This document shows, piece after piece, positions 1 to 15,807 of a DNA stretch of 64,000 nt; position 1 is the stretch's first letter, and each line of letters opens with the position of its first letter. The translations under genes were made by a program, and so were the position numbers. The notes beneath the pieces are model-generated. The model ran no database searches. It was given only the letters and a program-made list of their open reading frames with translations, and was not told the origin of the DNA. Source of the DNA: Portunus trituberculatus (taxonomy: Eukaryota; Arthropoda; Malacostraca; Decapoda; Portunidae); contig NC_059304.1 of assembly GCF_017591435.1 (NCBI RefSeq), forward strand, positions 25,667,826-25,731,825. Reading direction: 5' to 3'.

Positions 1-76
<76 letters not shown>
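1..76. repeat. (CT)n microsatellite
   Basis: Pure CT dinucleotides run from the window edge to about 76, so the true length is unknown. It lies in the intron upstream of the first visible RIC1 exon. Confidence 0.97.
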
Positions 77-80
<4 letters not shown>

Positions 81-295
81 TTAATATTTTTATCTATATT
101 GATGTTTCTTTGATCTCTTGCTGCAGTTAACAACTCTTTCTTGGTGTTTTTTTTGTAATGAGACCTAGTTTCATTATTTTCACTAAACTCATCATAGATT
201 AATATTTTAAATTTTCTTTCAAGTATGGAGTTTTGCTCATTAAGAAAATTAGGTTGGGATAGTTGTGATGACAGACATGGATTGTATCTATTCAG

Positions 296-535
296 GTTCT
301 GGAGGAAGAGGCCTCTAGCAAAGATCCGCTCCCAGACTGCTTATTGCCCCGAGTTGTTGAGTTCATCAGAGAGTTTCCGGTGTACCTTCAGACAGTGGTG
401 CAGTGTGCTCGAAAGACTGAATTAGCGCTCTGGCATTACCTTTTCTCAGCAGCTGGTAGTCCCAAACAACTCTTCATAAGGGCACTAGAAGTGGCACAGC
501 TGGACACAGCAGCATCTTACCTCATAATTTTGCAG
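296..535 (+). CDS. RIC1: RIC1 internal exon (Rab6 GEF complex subunit)
   Basis: RIC1 pairs with RGP1 to form the guanine nucleotide exchange factor for Rab6 (Ypt6 in yeast), acting at the Golgi in retrograde endosome-to-Golgi traffic. The exon is 240 bases, phase 0 at both ends, with acceptor ...ttcag and donor GTGGGT. It encodes 80 residues starting [14 protein letters not shown] and containing the blocks [29 protein letters not shown] and [12 protein letters not shown]. These match the conserved C-terminal RIC1 domain of animal RIC1 as I remember it, nearly residue for residue, with no stop or frameshift. Upstream exons (beta-propeller part) are outside the window. The following intron runs to 23051. 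Identification is from memory of the family, and the match is strong. Confidence 0.93.
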
Positions 536-1439
536 GTGGGTAGAGATGAAGAGTTTGAGTAAATCATCTTGTATATTGAGTTAGTTTTAATTATTCTCTT
601 ATTCCCTTCTAATAATCAATATGGTATTAGTTCTGTACATGTGTACTGTATTTGATGGCATATAGGATGTATGGGAATATAAGACACACAACCCCTTTCA
701 GCAAGTCAAATTCAGGAAAAATATTTTTAGTGTATGTAACATATACTGTTGAAAGCAATCAAGCAACACATTATACAAGCAGAAAACGTGATCAATTTGC
801 AGTTTCATCCAACCATGGAATCTGGTATATGGCGTATGTTTTTCTGGAGAGAAATGTAGTGAAATGATTGATGGTATGTGTCATTTCCATCACAAATTGA
901 TATTTTTTGTTATGATTTTTTTATTTTTTTTATTTCAGCTTATGCCTACCTCTCATTCCTAATGATTTTGGGGGATCTATATAAAATTGGAGCGCTTGGG
1001 TTTGGGAGCATTAAATGGAGTAATGTATGTTGCAAAAAAGGATGGAAATCAACAAAATCACCTAAAAATAATTGAAAATACTCTGATGATGGCATCGGCA
1101 GGTGGATGCTGTGGCCCAGGTGTTGGTTTGTTTATATCGAGTGGCGGTGCCAACAGTACGCTCCCAGCTGTATCCGTTACACCACAGCCCATGACCTGAA
1201 AGCCCATGTAGCTGCTTTATTGCTATGCCCCTTGGTATAATGTACCACTTGTAGTTTGTAGGAGATTGTGTAGCTTGATCTTTTTCCTCCTGGTGCCATA
1301 ATGGTTGAGGGTGTTGATGTTTTTTGTTATGATTGTACCAGATCAGATGTAAAGTTGGGAGATGGCTTTTGCAGTGGCCCCTTTGATGTTGTTTTCTCTT
1401 TTGTTGTTGCTGGTTTACTTATTTTTCCTTTTTTTCACT
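536..1439 (+). other. RIC1 intron, low-content stretch
   Basis: Start of the 22.5 kb intron. At about 645-700 there is a piece resembling the left terminus of a DNA element (ACTGTATTTGATGGC..., then ATAAGAC) that recurs at 61002; no matching right end was found. The rest is AT-rich with no coding potential I recognise. Confidence 0.5.
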
Positions 1440-6383
<4,944 letters not shown>

Positions 6384-6469
<86 letters not shown>

Positions 6470-6477
6470 CACACACA
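6384..6477. repeat. (TA)n followed by short (AC)n
   Basis: TA from 6384 to about 6464, then ACATAC and six AC units running into the P3a terminus. Confidence 0.95.
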
Positions 6478-6728
6478 CACTTAACCCTTGGTTATCGCGC
6501 CCAATTGGGGCCGAAATAGCCGTGCCATAGCCGAAAACGCGATAGCTGAATTGATCTTGGCGTGAAGGTGGTTTTGGCCAATGAGCGCTCAGATATCCCA
6601 TGACGTCATGGCGGGGCGCGCGATAGCAGGCATCTGAGGTCGCGATAATGAAATCTTAGCAGCTTTTCATGGGTGCGCGATAGCAATAAAACGCGATAGC
6701 TGAAGTCGCGATAGCCAAGGGTTGACTG
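6478..6728. mobile_element. P3a: 251-bp MITE with long terminal inverted repeats
   Basis: Left CACTTAACCCTTGGTTATCG pairs with the right end read in reverse, CAGTCAACCCTTGGCTATCG. The body repeats GCGATAGC motifs and is GC-richer than its flanks. No coding content. TA follows the right end. P3b at 12021 is 249 bases and the same family, so the length is diagnostic for a non-autonomous element. Confidence 0.85.
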
Positions 6729-6736
6729 TATAGATA

Positions 6737-7215
6737 CAGTAAGTCCTCGTTATACGGTACATATGCGTTCCTGAAAACCTTACCGCATATCGAATTTATC
6801 GTATACCGAACCCCATTGTAACATGTAATAATCGGGAGTGCTTTCCAGCACGTCAAAAGTTACCCCTACAGAAATGAAAATACATGAAAATAGTCATATA
6901 AAAAAAAATGTAAAGTATTGCACAAAAGAAATAAACAAAATGTTTTTATTTACCATTTACTCGCCATGTATTCTATCAGATGATGTCCCTCCCGAGGCTA
7001 AGGGACAGTAGGGATTTCAGCCCTTACTCATCTTCCACTGAGTGGGCAGACTACTTCTCATTCCCTTTGCCTTGTCAACTCCAGCAGTGTCTACAGAACG
7101 TTTTTTTGGCCATTATGGGTTTTCACTGTGCGTTGTGATAATATCCACAAAAAACATACGTAAGGATTTCACTTGTGTTCAGTGGGAAACGCGGGAAGAG
7201 ACTGATTGCTGTTGT
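6737..7215 (+). mobile_element. P4a: left part of a pogo/Tigger-type element
   Basis: Begins CAGTAAGTCCTCGTTATACG after TA. The interior matches P4b (8852) and P4c (24343), including the block TTTCAGCCCTTACTCATC. It lacks the right terminus: sequence similar to P4c stops around 7215 and a different family's right end (P5a) follows. It preserves an uninterrupted version of the site where P1b inserted into P4b. Confidence 0.75.
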
Positions 7216-7475
7216 GACGTCATTTACTTCACACTTACTGCGCCACCCCAGCTCAGTGGTCACTGACAGCTAGACTTTTGGCAGGATGTTTGGGCACTTT
7301 GGCGTGACGCCTGAGGTTTCACGTTGTTTACATATGGCTTGTGGACACTGGGCTAGCTGAAGTGTTCATCAAATTATTCGACTAATAGGTATTTTTTTGA
7401 GTATTAAGTCGAACTTTTGCGTTTGATTATTGAAAAGTTCAACTATTTAGACGTTCGAGTATTGAGTCTCCACTG
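7216..7475 (-). mobile_element. P5a: terminal fragment of a pogo/Tigger-type element
   Basis: Ends TATTGAGTCTCCACTG just before TA, the same terminus as the more complete P5b (61170-62308). About the last 120 bases align with P5b; the left boundary is uncertain and may include P4a or host sequence. Confidence 0.6.

Positions 7476-7479
<4 letters not shown>

Positions 7480-7557
<78 letters not shown>
7480..7557. repeat. (TA)n microsatellite between P5a and P2b
   Basis: Pure TA array bounded on both sides by pogo-type termini. Confidence 0.96.
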
Positions 7558-7560
<3 letters not shown>

Positions 7561-8720
7561 TAAAGTCCCGGGTTACGTCAGTCTCGAGTTACATCAAACT
7601 CGCACTTACGTCAGTCCAATATAAGGCAATTTAAGATTTTAAAAATTGAAAATTTATAAATCGTAAAGCGCGTGGTTTATTGTTATTGTTGGCCACCAGG
7701 CGTCACTAGTGGTTGTCCACCACACCGCCCACCTCATGCTTGAATACAATAACACTCTACGTACCTCAGTTCCACCACACCGTCGCCCCTGGCAAGAGTG
7801 TTCCTACATCTGCGTTTGCTGACTATCTTAGTATCTTGCTCAATGGCACCAAAAAAAAAAACTCCTGAGTGATAGCAGTGATGTTAAGAAAAGGAAAACC
7901 ATTATGCTACAAGAAAAAGTGGACATAATTAAAAGACATGAGAAGGGAGGCAGCAGCTGTGTGTAAGGGAGTGAAGAAGAAAATGGGAAGCTCGTTACCA
8001 TGACAACGGGGAGGTTGACGACCTTGAGGGCTCACGCACCTATCACAACAATAACAACTCCAGAGCCTTCGCCTGGGCCACACGACACTCGCAGCTCACT
8101 TGCACCGTCTGCGCTTGTCTGCTGATTCCTATTGCCCTTTCCTATTGCATTTCCTGCCCCGCTGCCCACGCTTCTACTCCCACCGCACTGCACTATGCTC
8201 CTAGCTGTCCGCCCTGGGCGTCACAACATTCGACCTGCCCACCCTCCTGGCGGCCTCAGGCGTCCACCCCTCTGGCAACATGCAGTCCTTCGTGTTCACG
8301 GCCCTAATCAACAACAAAAACAAGCTTGTGTTTCATATTCCTACATACTTGTAAATAATATAACAATATAACCTTTTACCTATATAACGCTTCTACTCCT
8401 ACTGCACTCCACAAAGCTCCCCATTGTCCGCCCTGGGCGTCACAACATTTGACCTCCCCACCCTCCTGGTGGCCTAAGGCCGCCCCTCTCGGCAACCTGC
8501 AGTCCTTCGCATTCGCGGCCTTAATCAATATATTCCTACATAGTTGTAAATAATATACCAATATAACAATATAACCTTTTACTTACCTGAATAACCATAA
8601 AAAATTATTGGTTGAAAACTCAATAATATGCTTTGAAAGTACAAAAACTCGAGTTACGTACAAAATTGACTTACATCATGTTTCAGGAACGTAACTCTGA
8701 CGTAACTCGGGACCTTACTA
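7558..8720 (+). mobile_element. P2b: pogo/Tigger-type element, defective
   Basis: Left end CAGTAAAGTCCCGGGTTACG; right end GGGACCTTACT-A (the expected final G is A). Near 7844-7965 it encodes a Tigger-like N-terminus: MAPKKK, a frameshift or stop, then SSDVKKRKTIMLQEKVDIIK, the start of the CENP-B-type helix-turn-helix. The remainder is proline-rich noncoding sequence in which a block of about 140 bases (CCCACGCTTCTACTCC...) is partly repeated near 8385-8520. Confidence 0.8.
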
Positions 8721-8751
<31 letters not shown>

Positions 8752-8773
8752 CTTTTTTTCTTTTCTTTTCTTT
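8717..8773. repeat. (TA)n followed by T-rich tract
   Basis: Thirteen or so TA units run into a T/C tract. It separates P2b from P4b; the 78 bases after it carry nothing recognisable. Confidence 0.9.
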
Positions 8774-9054
8774 CACTATCAACTTTATGATCAACTTGCT
8801 GTTACTCCTTATCACCAGATGGCATCGAGTCAGGATTTCGATTAGCTAATACAGTAAGTCCTCGTTATACGGTACACATGCGTTCCTGAAAACCTTACCG
8901 CATAGCGAATTTACCGTATACCGAACCCATTATAACACGTAATATTTGGGAATGCGTTCCAGCACATCAAAAGTCACCCCTACAGAAATTAAGATACATG
9001 AAAATAATCATAAAAAAAAAAAAAAAAAATGTAAAGTACTGAACAAAAGAAGTA

Positions 9055-10115
9055 CAGGCAACCCCTGCTTAACGAAGGGGTTACGTTCCTAAAAAAACCT
9101 TCGTTTAGCGAAACTTCATTAAGTGAACCAATTATAAGTTTAACCCCTGATTTAAACTTCCATTGAGAGTAAACAAAGCAAGAGGGCATCATAGTACAGT
9201 GAATGGTTTAATGAAAGTAAAAATAATGAAGTTAAACATTTAGGTAGTTTAATTTAAGTCATTATAATATACACTAATATATGTATGTACGTAACTTTAT
9301 AATGTTGATGATCTTAACTTTATGAAAGGAGGGAGAATGAAACGGGAAATACACTAACCGGCAATCTGTGGAATGTAAACAAAGGGCGCATCATGGTACC
9401 GCATACAAAACTTATGTACCACATTTCCACAAGGCTTTCCATTTTATCCATTGTAGAGTCATGAGTTCAGGTGGTTCTTTTAGCTCTCAAGGAAGATGCG
9501 GTCTCACCAGCCTTCTTAATAGAGTTTGCTGACTTGAAAATAGTAGACAGTAGATGGAGTCAAGATGGTGGCAAGCAATGTTATTAGTTTTCTGGCCTCT
9601 CTCGTGTCTGTGAATAATATCTTGCTTCACTTCGAGAGTAAGACACTTCCTGGTCTTCTTAGGAACGTTAGGCCAGATTGCAGGGCGTTTTGGTGGTAAG
9701 TTGAACTAGGGAAGATGAGCTGCTGGTGACGCTGTTATGGTTTGATTGGGGAGTGAGTGGTGCATGTGATCTTGATCTTGATCTTGATGCTACAGGTGAC
9801 GCAGAATTTCTTCTGAGTCAGGCCTTTGTATCGGCAGCGCCTGTGTTGTCCACAAGAGGCTTGATCTTGATCTTTATTCTACAGGTGTTTCAGGATTTCT
9901 CCAGAGGCAGGCCTTAGTACCAGCAGCTCCTGGTGTATTCAAAAGCCTGTCAGCTTGCATGATACGGTGGGGCTTTCAAATTTGGAAAAAATTACCTGGA
10001 TAAAACTTCGTTAAAGCGAGTTTGGTGTTCATTAAATGAGCAGATGGTAGTAAAACGAAACCTTCGTTGTAGCGAAATTTCATTGTGTGAATCTTCGTTA
10101 AACAGGGGTTGCCTG
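9055..10115 (-). mobile_element. P1b: pogo/Tigger-type element nested in P4b
   Basis: Termini CAGGCAACCCCTGCTTAACG and (reverse) CAGGCAACCCCTGTTTAACG, with TA directly outside each. The minus strand carries the same CENP-B-type start as P1a, with stops. P4a reads across the corresponding site without an insert. The interior has a variable CTTGATCTTGATCTTGATC run at 9770. Confidence 0.88.
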
Positions 10116-10423
10116 TAAACAGAAAATGTTTTTATTTACCTTTCAATAGCCATGTATTCTATCAGATTATGTCCTTCCCTAAGTTAAGGGACAGTAGGGA
10201 TTTCAGCCCTTACTCATCTTCTGCTGAGTGGGCAGACAAGGACAAGACGTTGTCGTCTGCACTGTCAGAAGCAGATGTAGAAGGGCCAGCTGTAGCAGGA
10301 TTGGCATGTTTCAATGGCTTGAAGAAAGAGGATATTGAGGAAGGGCCAGCTGTAGCAGGGTCGGCAGGTGTGAAAGGGACAGCATGTCTGACTGGCTTGA
10401 AGAATGAGTAGATGGAGGACTGT

Positions 10424-10861
10424 TTAGTTTTCTTGTTTTTCATCATAGATTTCTTGATAAATCTTGACACTTTTCTCTACGTCATGAGCCAATTTGCTAC
10501 TCTTGGCAGGATTTGGGTCACATTCCTTCAGGGTTTCCAGAGCTTTTTCGATACCACCGAGACATTCTCTAAGAGTTTTGTTGTCCAGGCCACGCATAGG
10601 TTCTTCTTCCTCGTCTCCCTCTTTTTCTGTCTCTTGTGATGCCTTGTCTTGCTCTGTAAGTTCATCATTTGAGAGAGATTCAGCATGGCTTTCCAAAAGA
10701 TCTTGAATATCATCATCAACTTCATCAAAGCCAGCCCTATGGCACAGATTTACTATGTCATTTCTGATCGCACTGATTTCGTCTTCAGTGAAGCCTGGGA
10801 AGTCATGCGCGCATTCTGGCCATACTTTATTCCACGACAAGTTCATGGTAGACGTCTTCAC
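10424..10861 (-). pseudogene. Tigger-like transposase, C-terminal fragment
   Basis: A 145-residue open frame. It starts within KTSTMNLSWNKVWPECAHDF, which matches the segment after the DDE domain of Tigger/TIGD transposases (pattern S-T-x-N-x-x-W-x-K-x-W-P-E). A helical stretch follows, then an acidic run (EKEGDEEEEP) and a helical tail with LEKALETLKECD-like spacing. Past the stop at 10424, frames on the same strand carry two imperfect SSFFKPLKHANPATAGPS-type repeats (10260-10400). Catalytic DDE residues and the CENP-B domain are missing, so it is a relic of the P4 family's autonomous form. Confidence 0.82.
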
Positions 10862-11357
10862 TTCATCCCAAATGACTTTATGTTATCTAAGGCGTGCTTG
10901 ATGTTATACGACTTTCACTATTCACTGATAGTGGGTCTGCCAGGCCCATCTGTACCTTTTATCAGTTGCTGCATGGTTCGCTGCTTGTAGTAGGTTTTTA
11001 GTGTTTGCCATGATTATTATGAATATATTTGTGCTTACAATAGACCCTTTGATATTCCATTTATTCATCTAATTAGTAATGCATGTAAGTAATATGTAAT
11101 GCAGTTAAAAAAAGGGACGGGAAGAGATAATAGGCTCCAAGGGTGGTCAAGTTAGTCAGTACTGTGAGTGGCAGGGAGTTGTGGTGTGGATGAAGTCTTC
11201 ACCCCTGCTCCCCCGCGCTAGGCCCTCTCGGATGACATGAGCGGATACCGTATCTGTGAAATTTTCTTACTGTATATCGAATCGAGGGTAGTAATTTCCA
11301 AATACCGTAACTGTGAATTTACCATATAAAGAACTACCGTATAACGAGGACTTACTG

Positions 11358-11752
11358 TATTTATAAACATGCGTCAGTCTTACAGGTTACCGTAAATTGT
11401 TTTCATTTCTACAAAAATGAATTTTTAAAAGCAATAGTATTGATAGAAATAACAACACTAGCATTAAAACAATGATGCATGCCATTAGAGTAAGTAGAGG
11501 TACTGATTGTGAGCTGGGTTTGTGAGCATCAGAGAGAAGATAAGCTTATGAGAAGTGTCAAGTAAGCATATTATACACAGGATGATTTTTGGAGCCAAAA
11601 TTTTGGGAAAAATCTGCATTCTATATACCATCAAATATAGTGTATTTAGTCTGTATATTGTTATGAGCTGTGGCTATTGAAAGAAATACAAAATCTGCCT
11701 GCAAGCTCCAACCTGCTACTTACCACATAGCTTAGTGTCACCCCATTGCTAT
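11358..11752. other. Unassigned intronic DNA
   Basis: AT-rich, no long frame, no repeat that recurs elsewhere in the window. Confidence 0.6.
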
Positions 11753-12886
11753 AGGTTTCCCTCGTTTTACAATTGGTTTACATTTTGGAAAACCAGGTCG
11801 AACAACAGACAATCGAATAGCGTACTTAAGATTCAATAGGATTTAATTTAATGGGGAGAGTAACCTATATCCAATGGAAAGAGAAGGAAAATCAGCCTCA
11901 GTTAAGTTAGTAGGTGCCACTCAGCAGCAAGTCTGGTCATCAATCCACAGCCTTAAGAGTCTCTCCATTTCCTCCATTATTGGTTCCCTCTTCCTTGCTA
12001 GCGTCTTTGCCATTAATGTACAGTCAATCCTCGGCTATCGCGACTTCAGCTATTGTGTTTTATTGCTATCATGCACCTATGAAAAGCTGCTACAATTTTA
12101 TTATCGTGACCTCAGATGCTTGCTATCGCGCTCCCAGCCATGACGTCATGGGATATCTGAGCCCTCATTGGCCAAAACCGCCTTCACGCCAAGATCAATT
12201 CGACTCGCGTTTTTGGCTATGGTGCGGCTATTTCAGCCCCAGTTGGGCGTGATAGCTGAGGGTTAAGTGTAGTAGCTGTTTCACCTGCTGTCTTTGCACT
12301 TGCTGTTTGTTTGATGGTGGTGGAGACAGTGGATTGGGACAACTGCAGGGTTTTGGTGATGATGTTGGATCCCAAGCTCCCTCATGACACTTAACAATTT
12401 CAAGCTTTTTCTCTCAAGATAACCTTCTCCTTGGTCTTTTGGCTTTCAGTTCACTAGCACTAGTCGTTGCAGGCTGCTTGGAAGACTTGATGCTTGTATC
12501 ACTTATAATACCCAACAATGAATGTAAATTTTTGCAAAAAAAACACTGGTGACTGAACACAACTAAATCGGTGGCTCGGGATCACTCCAGAGCCAAGCCT
12601 TTGGATCAGCATCTCCTGTAGAGGACAAATAAAAGCCAAGCAGAAAAAAAAGAGCAGTATCCAGTTCACTAATTATCTCTACATCTACCAGGAAAGAGTT
12701 TTGGTGGATGGCGGCTGTGGTGTGGGTGGCGATACGATGGCGGTGTTTGTTTACATTCTGGGAATCAGTTAAAAATCAGATATACAAACCCAGACAGTAA
12801 AAAGTGAGCAAGTGGACATACTAATTCATAATGATTGGAAAATCTAAGTATTGAATAATGAAACATCGAATAGTGAGGGAAAGTTG
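11753..12886 (-). mobile_element. P11: Tigger-type element, interrupted by P3b
   Basis: Left TATAGGTTTCCCTCG and right end reading TACAACTTTCCCTCACTATT in reverse are imperfect inverted repeats. The minus strand encodes fragments of a Tigger-like DNA-binding region: a basic KRPRRRLS stretch at about 12440 and, beyond the P3b insertion, EEMERLLRLWIDDQ at about 11940-11990, the hallmark W-I-D-D-Q of the second CENP-B-type HTH. No DDE domain. The right end abuts the 3' tail of A1. Confidence 0.75.
12021..12269. mobile_element. P3b: 249-bp MITE inserted in P11
   Basis: Left CAGTCAATCCTCGGCTATCG, right end (reversed) CACTTAACCCTCAGCTATCA, TA on both sides. Same size and layout as P3a. It splits the P11 DNA-binding region. 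Confidence 0.87.
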
Positions 12887-14033
12887 TATTTACCTGTTCA
12901 CATTGTACAGGGCTTGAGCGGGACTCATAGTGTCCTGTCTACACGTCTCTATTCATCCAATTTTTCTTTATAGTGATGCACATTATGTGCTGTAAGAACT
13001 TCATCATTCAGTGCATTGCACTTCTCCACCATTCTATGTGGAAAACTGTATTTTCCAATATCCTTCACATACTGACTCATCCTAATCTTCTGTACATGTC
13101 CTCTTGTCCTTCTAGCTTCTATCACCAGCACCAGATCTTCCTTGTCTATTTTTTCATTGCCATTTACTATTTTATAGATTGTTATTAGGTCTCCTCGTTC
13201 TCTTCTATCTTGTAAGGTTGGCTGCCCCATTTCCTTTAGCCTTTTCTCATATGTTAGGTACTTTAGTTCTGGCACCATCTTTGTAGTTATCTTCTGGATT
13301 TGTTCTAATCTTCTTATACCTGTTTTATAGCTCAATGACCACACAACTGCTACATACTCCAGCTTTGGACGTATCATGCTCATAATAATTTTTTTTCGTC
13401 ATATCTTTGTCCAAGAATTGAATTGCCACTCTAATATTAGTCAACATTTTATATGTTAGTTCAAAATATCTTACTTATGTGATTTTTGGTGTTTAGATTT
13501 TTCTGTATAATCACTCCCAGATCTTTTTCTCTTTTGTCTTCATTATTTGTTCCTCTCCCATTGGATAGTTCCATACCAGTCTTCTCTTCTTTTTCCTAAT
13601 TCCATAACATGACATTTCTTGGCATTGAACTCTAACTTCCACTTCTTACTCCACCTGTAAATTTTATTTATATATTCATACAGCAGCAAACAGTTCTCTT
13701 GGGTTTTGATTACTCTTAACAATTTTGCATCATCAGCAAACATATTAATATAACTGGTTACCCCATTTTGTATATCATTTACTTATACCTGGAACATAAT
13801 ACGGGCTAACACTGACCCTTATGGCACTCCATTTATTATTTTATCCCAAGATGAGTATGTACCTCTGATCACAATTCTCATATCTCTGTCATTTAAGTAA
13901 TCCCTTATCCAATCTAACAAAGTTCCTCTCAGTCCTCCTATGCTCTCTAACTTCTAAAGTAGTCTGCCGTGAGGGACTTTATCGAAAGCCTTTTTCATGT
14001 CTAAGTATACGGTGTCTACCCACCCAGCTCTGC
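12887..14033 (-). mobile_element. A1: AC-tail non-LTR retrotransposon, 5'-truncated
   Basis: Only the C-terminal RT part and 3' UTR remain. Reading the minus strand: a motif resembling FDKVPH near 13990, FADDAKLLRV (catalytic FADD) at about 13740, LEYVAVVWSL, MVPELKYLTYEKRLKEM, and the C-terminal domain ending YKEKLDE. The 3' UTR ends in CAGGTAAATAC without an AC run, where P11 abuts. A divergent subfamily: several stops and indels. It starts immediately after the (AC)n tail of A2. Confidence 0.85.
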
Positions 14034-14035
14034 TC

Positions 14036-14068
<33 letters not shown>

Positions 14069-14850
14069 TTACCTAGTTGTAGTTTTACAGGGCCTGGGCT
14101 TTATGCTCGTGTGGCCCCGTCTCCATATCTACACTTATCCAATCTTACTTTAAAAGTATGCACACTCATTGCAGACACTACTTCTTCATTTAGACTGTTC
14201 CACGTCACAATACATCTTTGCGGGAAACTATATTTTTTAATATCTCTCAGACATCTTCCTTTTCTCAGGTTTTTACTATGCGATCTTGTGCTTCGAATGT
14301 CATATTCTTCTCTCAGGATCAGTTTCTCATTATCCACTTGGTCCATTCCGTTGATCAATTTATAAACTTGTATCAGATCTCCTCTCTCCCTTCTTTGTTC
14401 CAGGGTTAGTAGATCCATAGCCTTTAGTCTCTCCTCATATGTCATCCTTCAAATTCTGGAACCATTCTTGTAGCCATTTTTGTAGTCTCTCCAACTTCCT
14501 TATGTGTTTTTTTTATGAGGGGTCCACACTACTCCTGCATATTCAATCTGGGTCTTATTATAGTACTTATCAATTTCTTCATCATTTCTTTGTCCATGTA
14601 GTGAAATGCTACTCCAATATTCCTCAACAAATTATATGTTTCTCTAAAATTCTATCAATATGGCTTACTGGTTGATTGTTTTCTTCCATCGTCACTCCTA
14701 AGTCCTTTTCCTTTTTACTTTCTCCAGTTCTACTCCATCTCCCATCTTATAGATTCCCACAGGTCGTCTTTCACTCTTTCCCATTTCCATGACATGGCTT
14801 TTGTTCACATTGAATTCCATTTCCACTTTTACTCCATTCCCAGATCTTAT

Positions 14851-15807
14851 TTAGGTCTTCTTGCAGTATTTCACAATCCTCTTTTGCTTTATAACTCTGC
14901 ACAGTTTCGTATCATCTGCAAACAGATTTATGTAGCTGTTCACTCCTTCTGGCATGTCGTTAATATAAATGAGGAAAAGTATTGGTGCCAATACTGACCC
15001 CTGTGGCACTCCGCTTTCTACTGCTCTCCACTTGGACTTCATATCTTTAACTACTGTCCTTATTTCTCTCCCCCTCAAATAATTTTCTATCCATCTCAAT
15101 GTGCTTCCTTTTAAGCCACCCTTCTCCTCTAACTTCCATAGTAATCTTGCATGTGGCACTTTGTCAAACGCCTTTTTTAAATCCAAATAAATACAGTCAA
15201 CCCATCCCTCTCTCTCTTGTACTCTATCAACTATTCTAGAATAGAAACTCAATAAATTAGTTACACAAGACCGTCTTTTTCTAAAACCAAATTGGCTATT
15301 TGATATTAATTTGTTGTCTTCAAGGAACTCGATCCATTGTTTCTTTATTATTCTTTCACACATCTTGCATATTACACTAGTTAGTGATACCGGTCTGTAA
15401 TTTAAAGGTTCTTCCTTCCTTCTGCTCTTATATATGGGAACCACCTCAGCTCTTTTCCATTCTACTGGTACTGTTCCATTTTCTATTGAGCATGTTATGA
15501 TGTTGTATATAGGACTTGCTAGTTCTTCCCTACATTCTTTCAGTATTCTGCCTGAGACTTCATCCAGTCCTATTGTCTTCTCTTCATCCAATTCCTTCAT
15601 TAACTCATTTATTTCAAGCTTGGTTACTTTAATCTCTTTCATATAGACGGTCTCTCTATTACTCTGTGGCCCTTCAAATTTGGATTCCTTAGTAAAGACC
15701 TCCTTGAATTTATTATTTAATAGTTCTGCCATAGTTTTTGGGTTATCCACCATCCTGTTCTCTCCTTTTAACCTTTCTAATGTTTCTTTTTTGCCTAATT
15801 TTTCCAT
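14851..15807 (-). pseudogene. A2 reverse transcriptase, longest open frame
   Basis: A 318-residue frame covering the linker and palm of the A2 reverse transcriptase, which would copy element RNA at a nicked target. Visible motifs: EVVPIYK and LNYRPVSLTSVICKMCERII (fingers), [23 protein letters not shown] at about residues 207-219 (motif A Asp 209), [16 protein letters not shown] (motif B) and FADD at 296-299 (motif C). The catalytic aspartates are intact. A one-base loss soon after FADD shifts the frame, and the C-terminal domain continues at 14445-14101. This is the most complete RT frame of the family in the window. Confidence 0.9.

Larger units (their letters stand above)
8852..11357 (-). 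mobile_element. P4b: Tigger-type transposon remnant with transposase C-terminus
   Basis: Left CAGTAAGTCCTCGTTATACG and right end CGTATAACGAGGACTTACTG are inverted repeats, flanked by TA. P1b (9055-10115) is nested inside; without it the element is about 1.45 kb. On the minus strand it keeps the C-terminal part of a Tigger-like transposase (10424-10861), while the DNA-binding and catalytic parts are deleted. P4a and P4c are shorter relatives. Confidence 0.87.

Noticed and set aside
225..425. 66-residue frame across the first RIC1 exon
   Set aside because: Different frame from the conserved RIC1 reading and runs over the splice acceptor.
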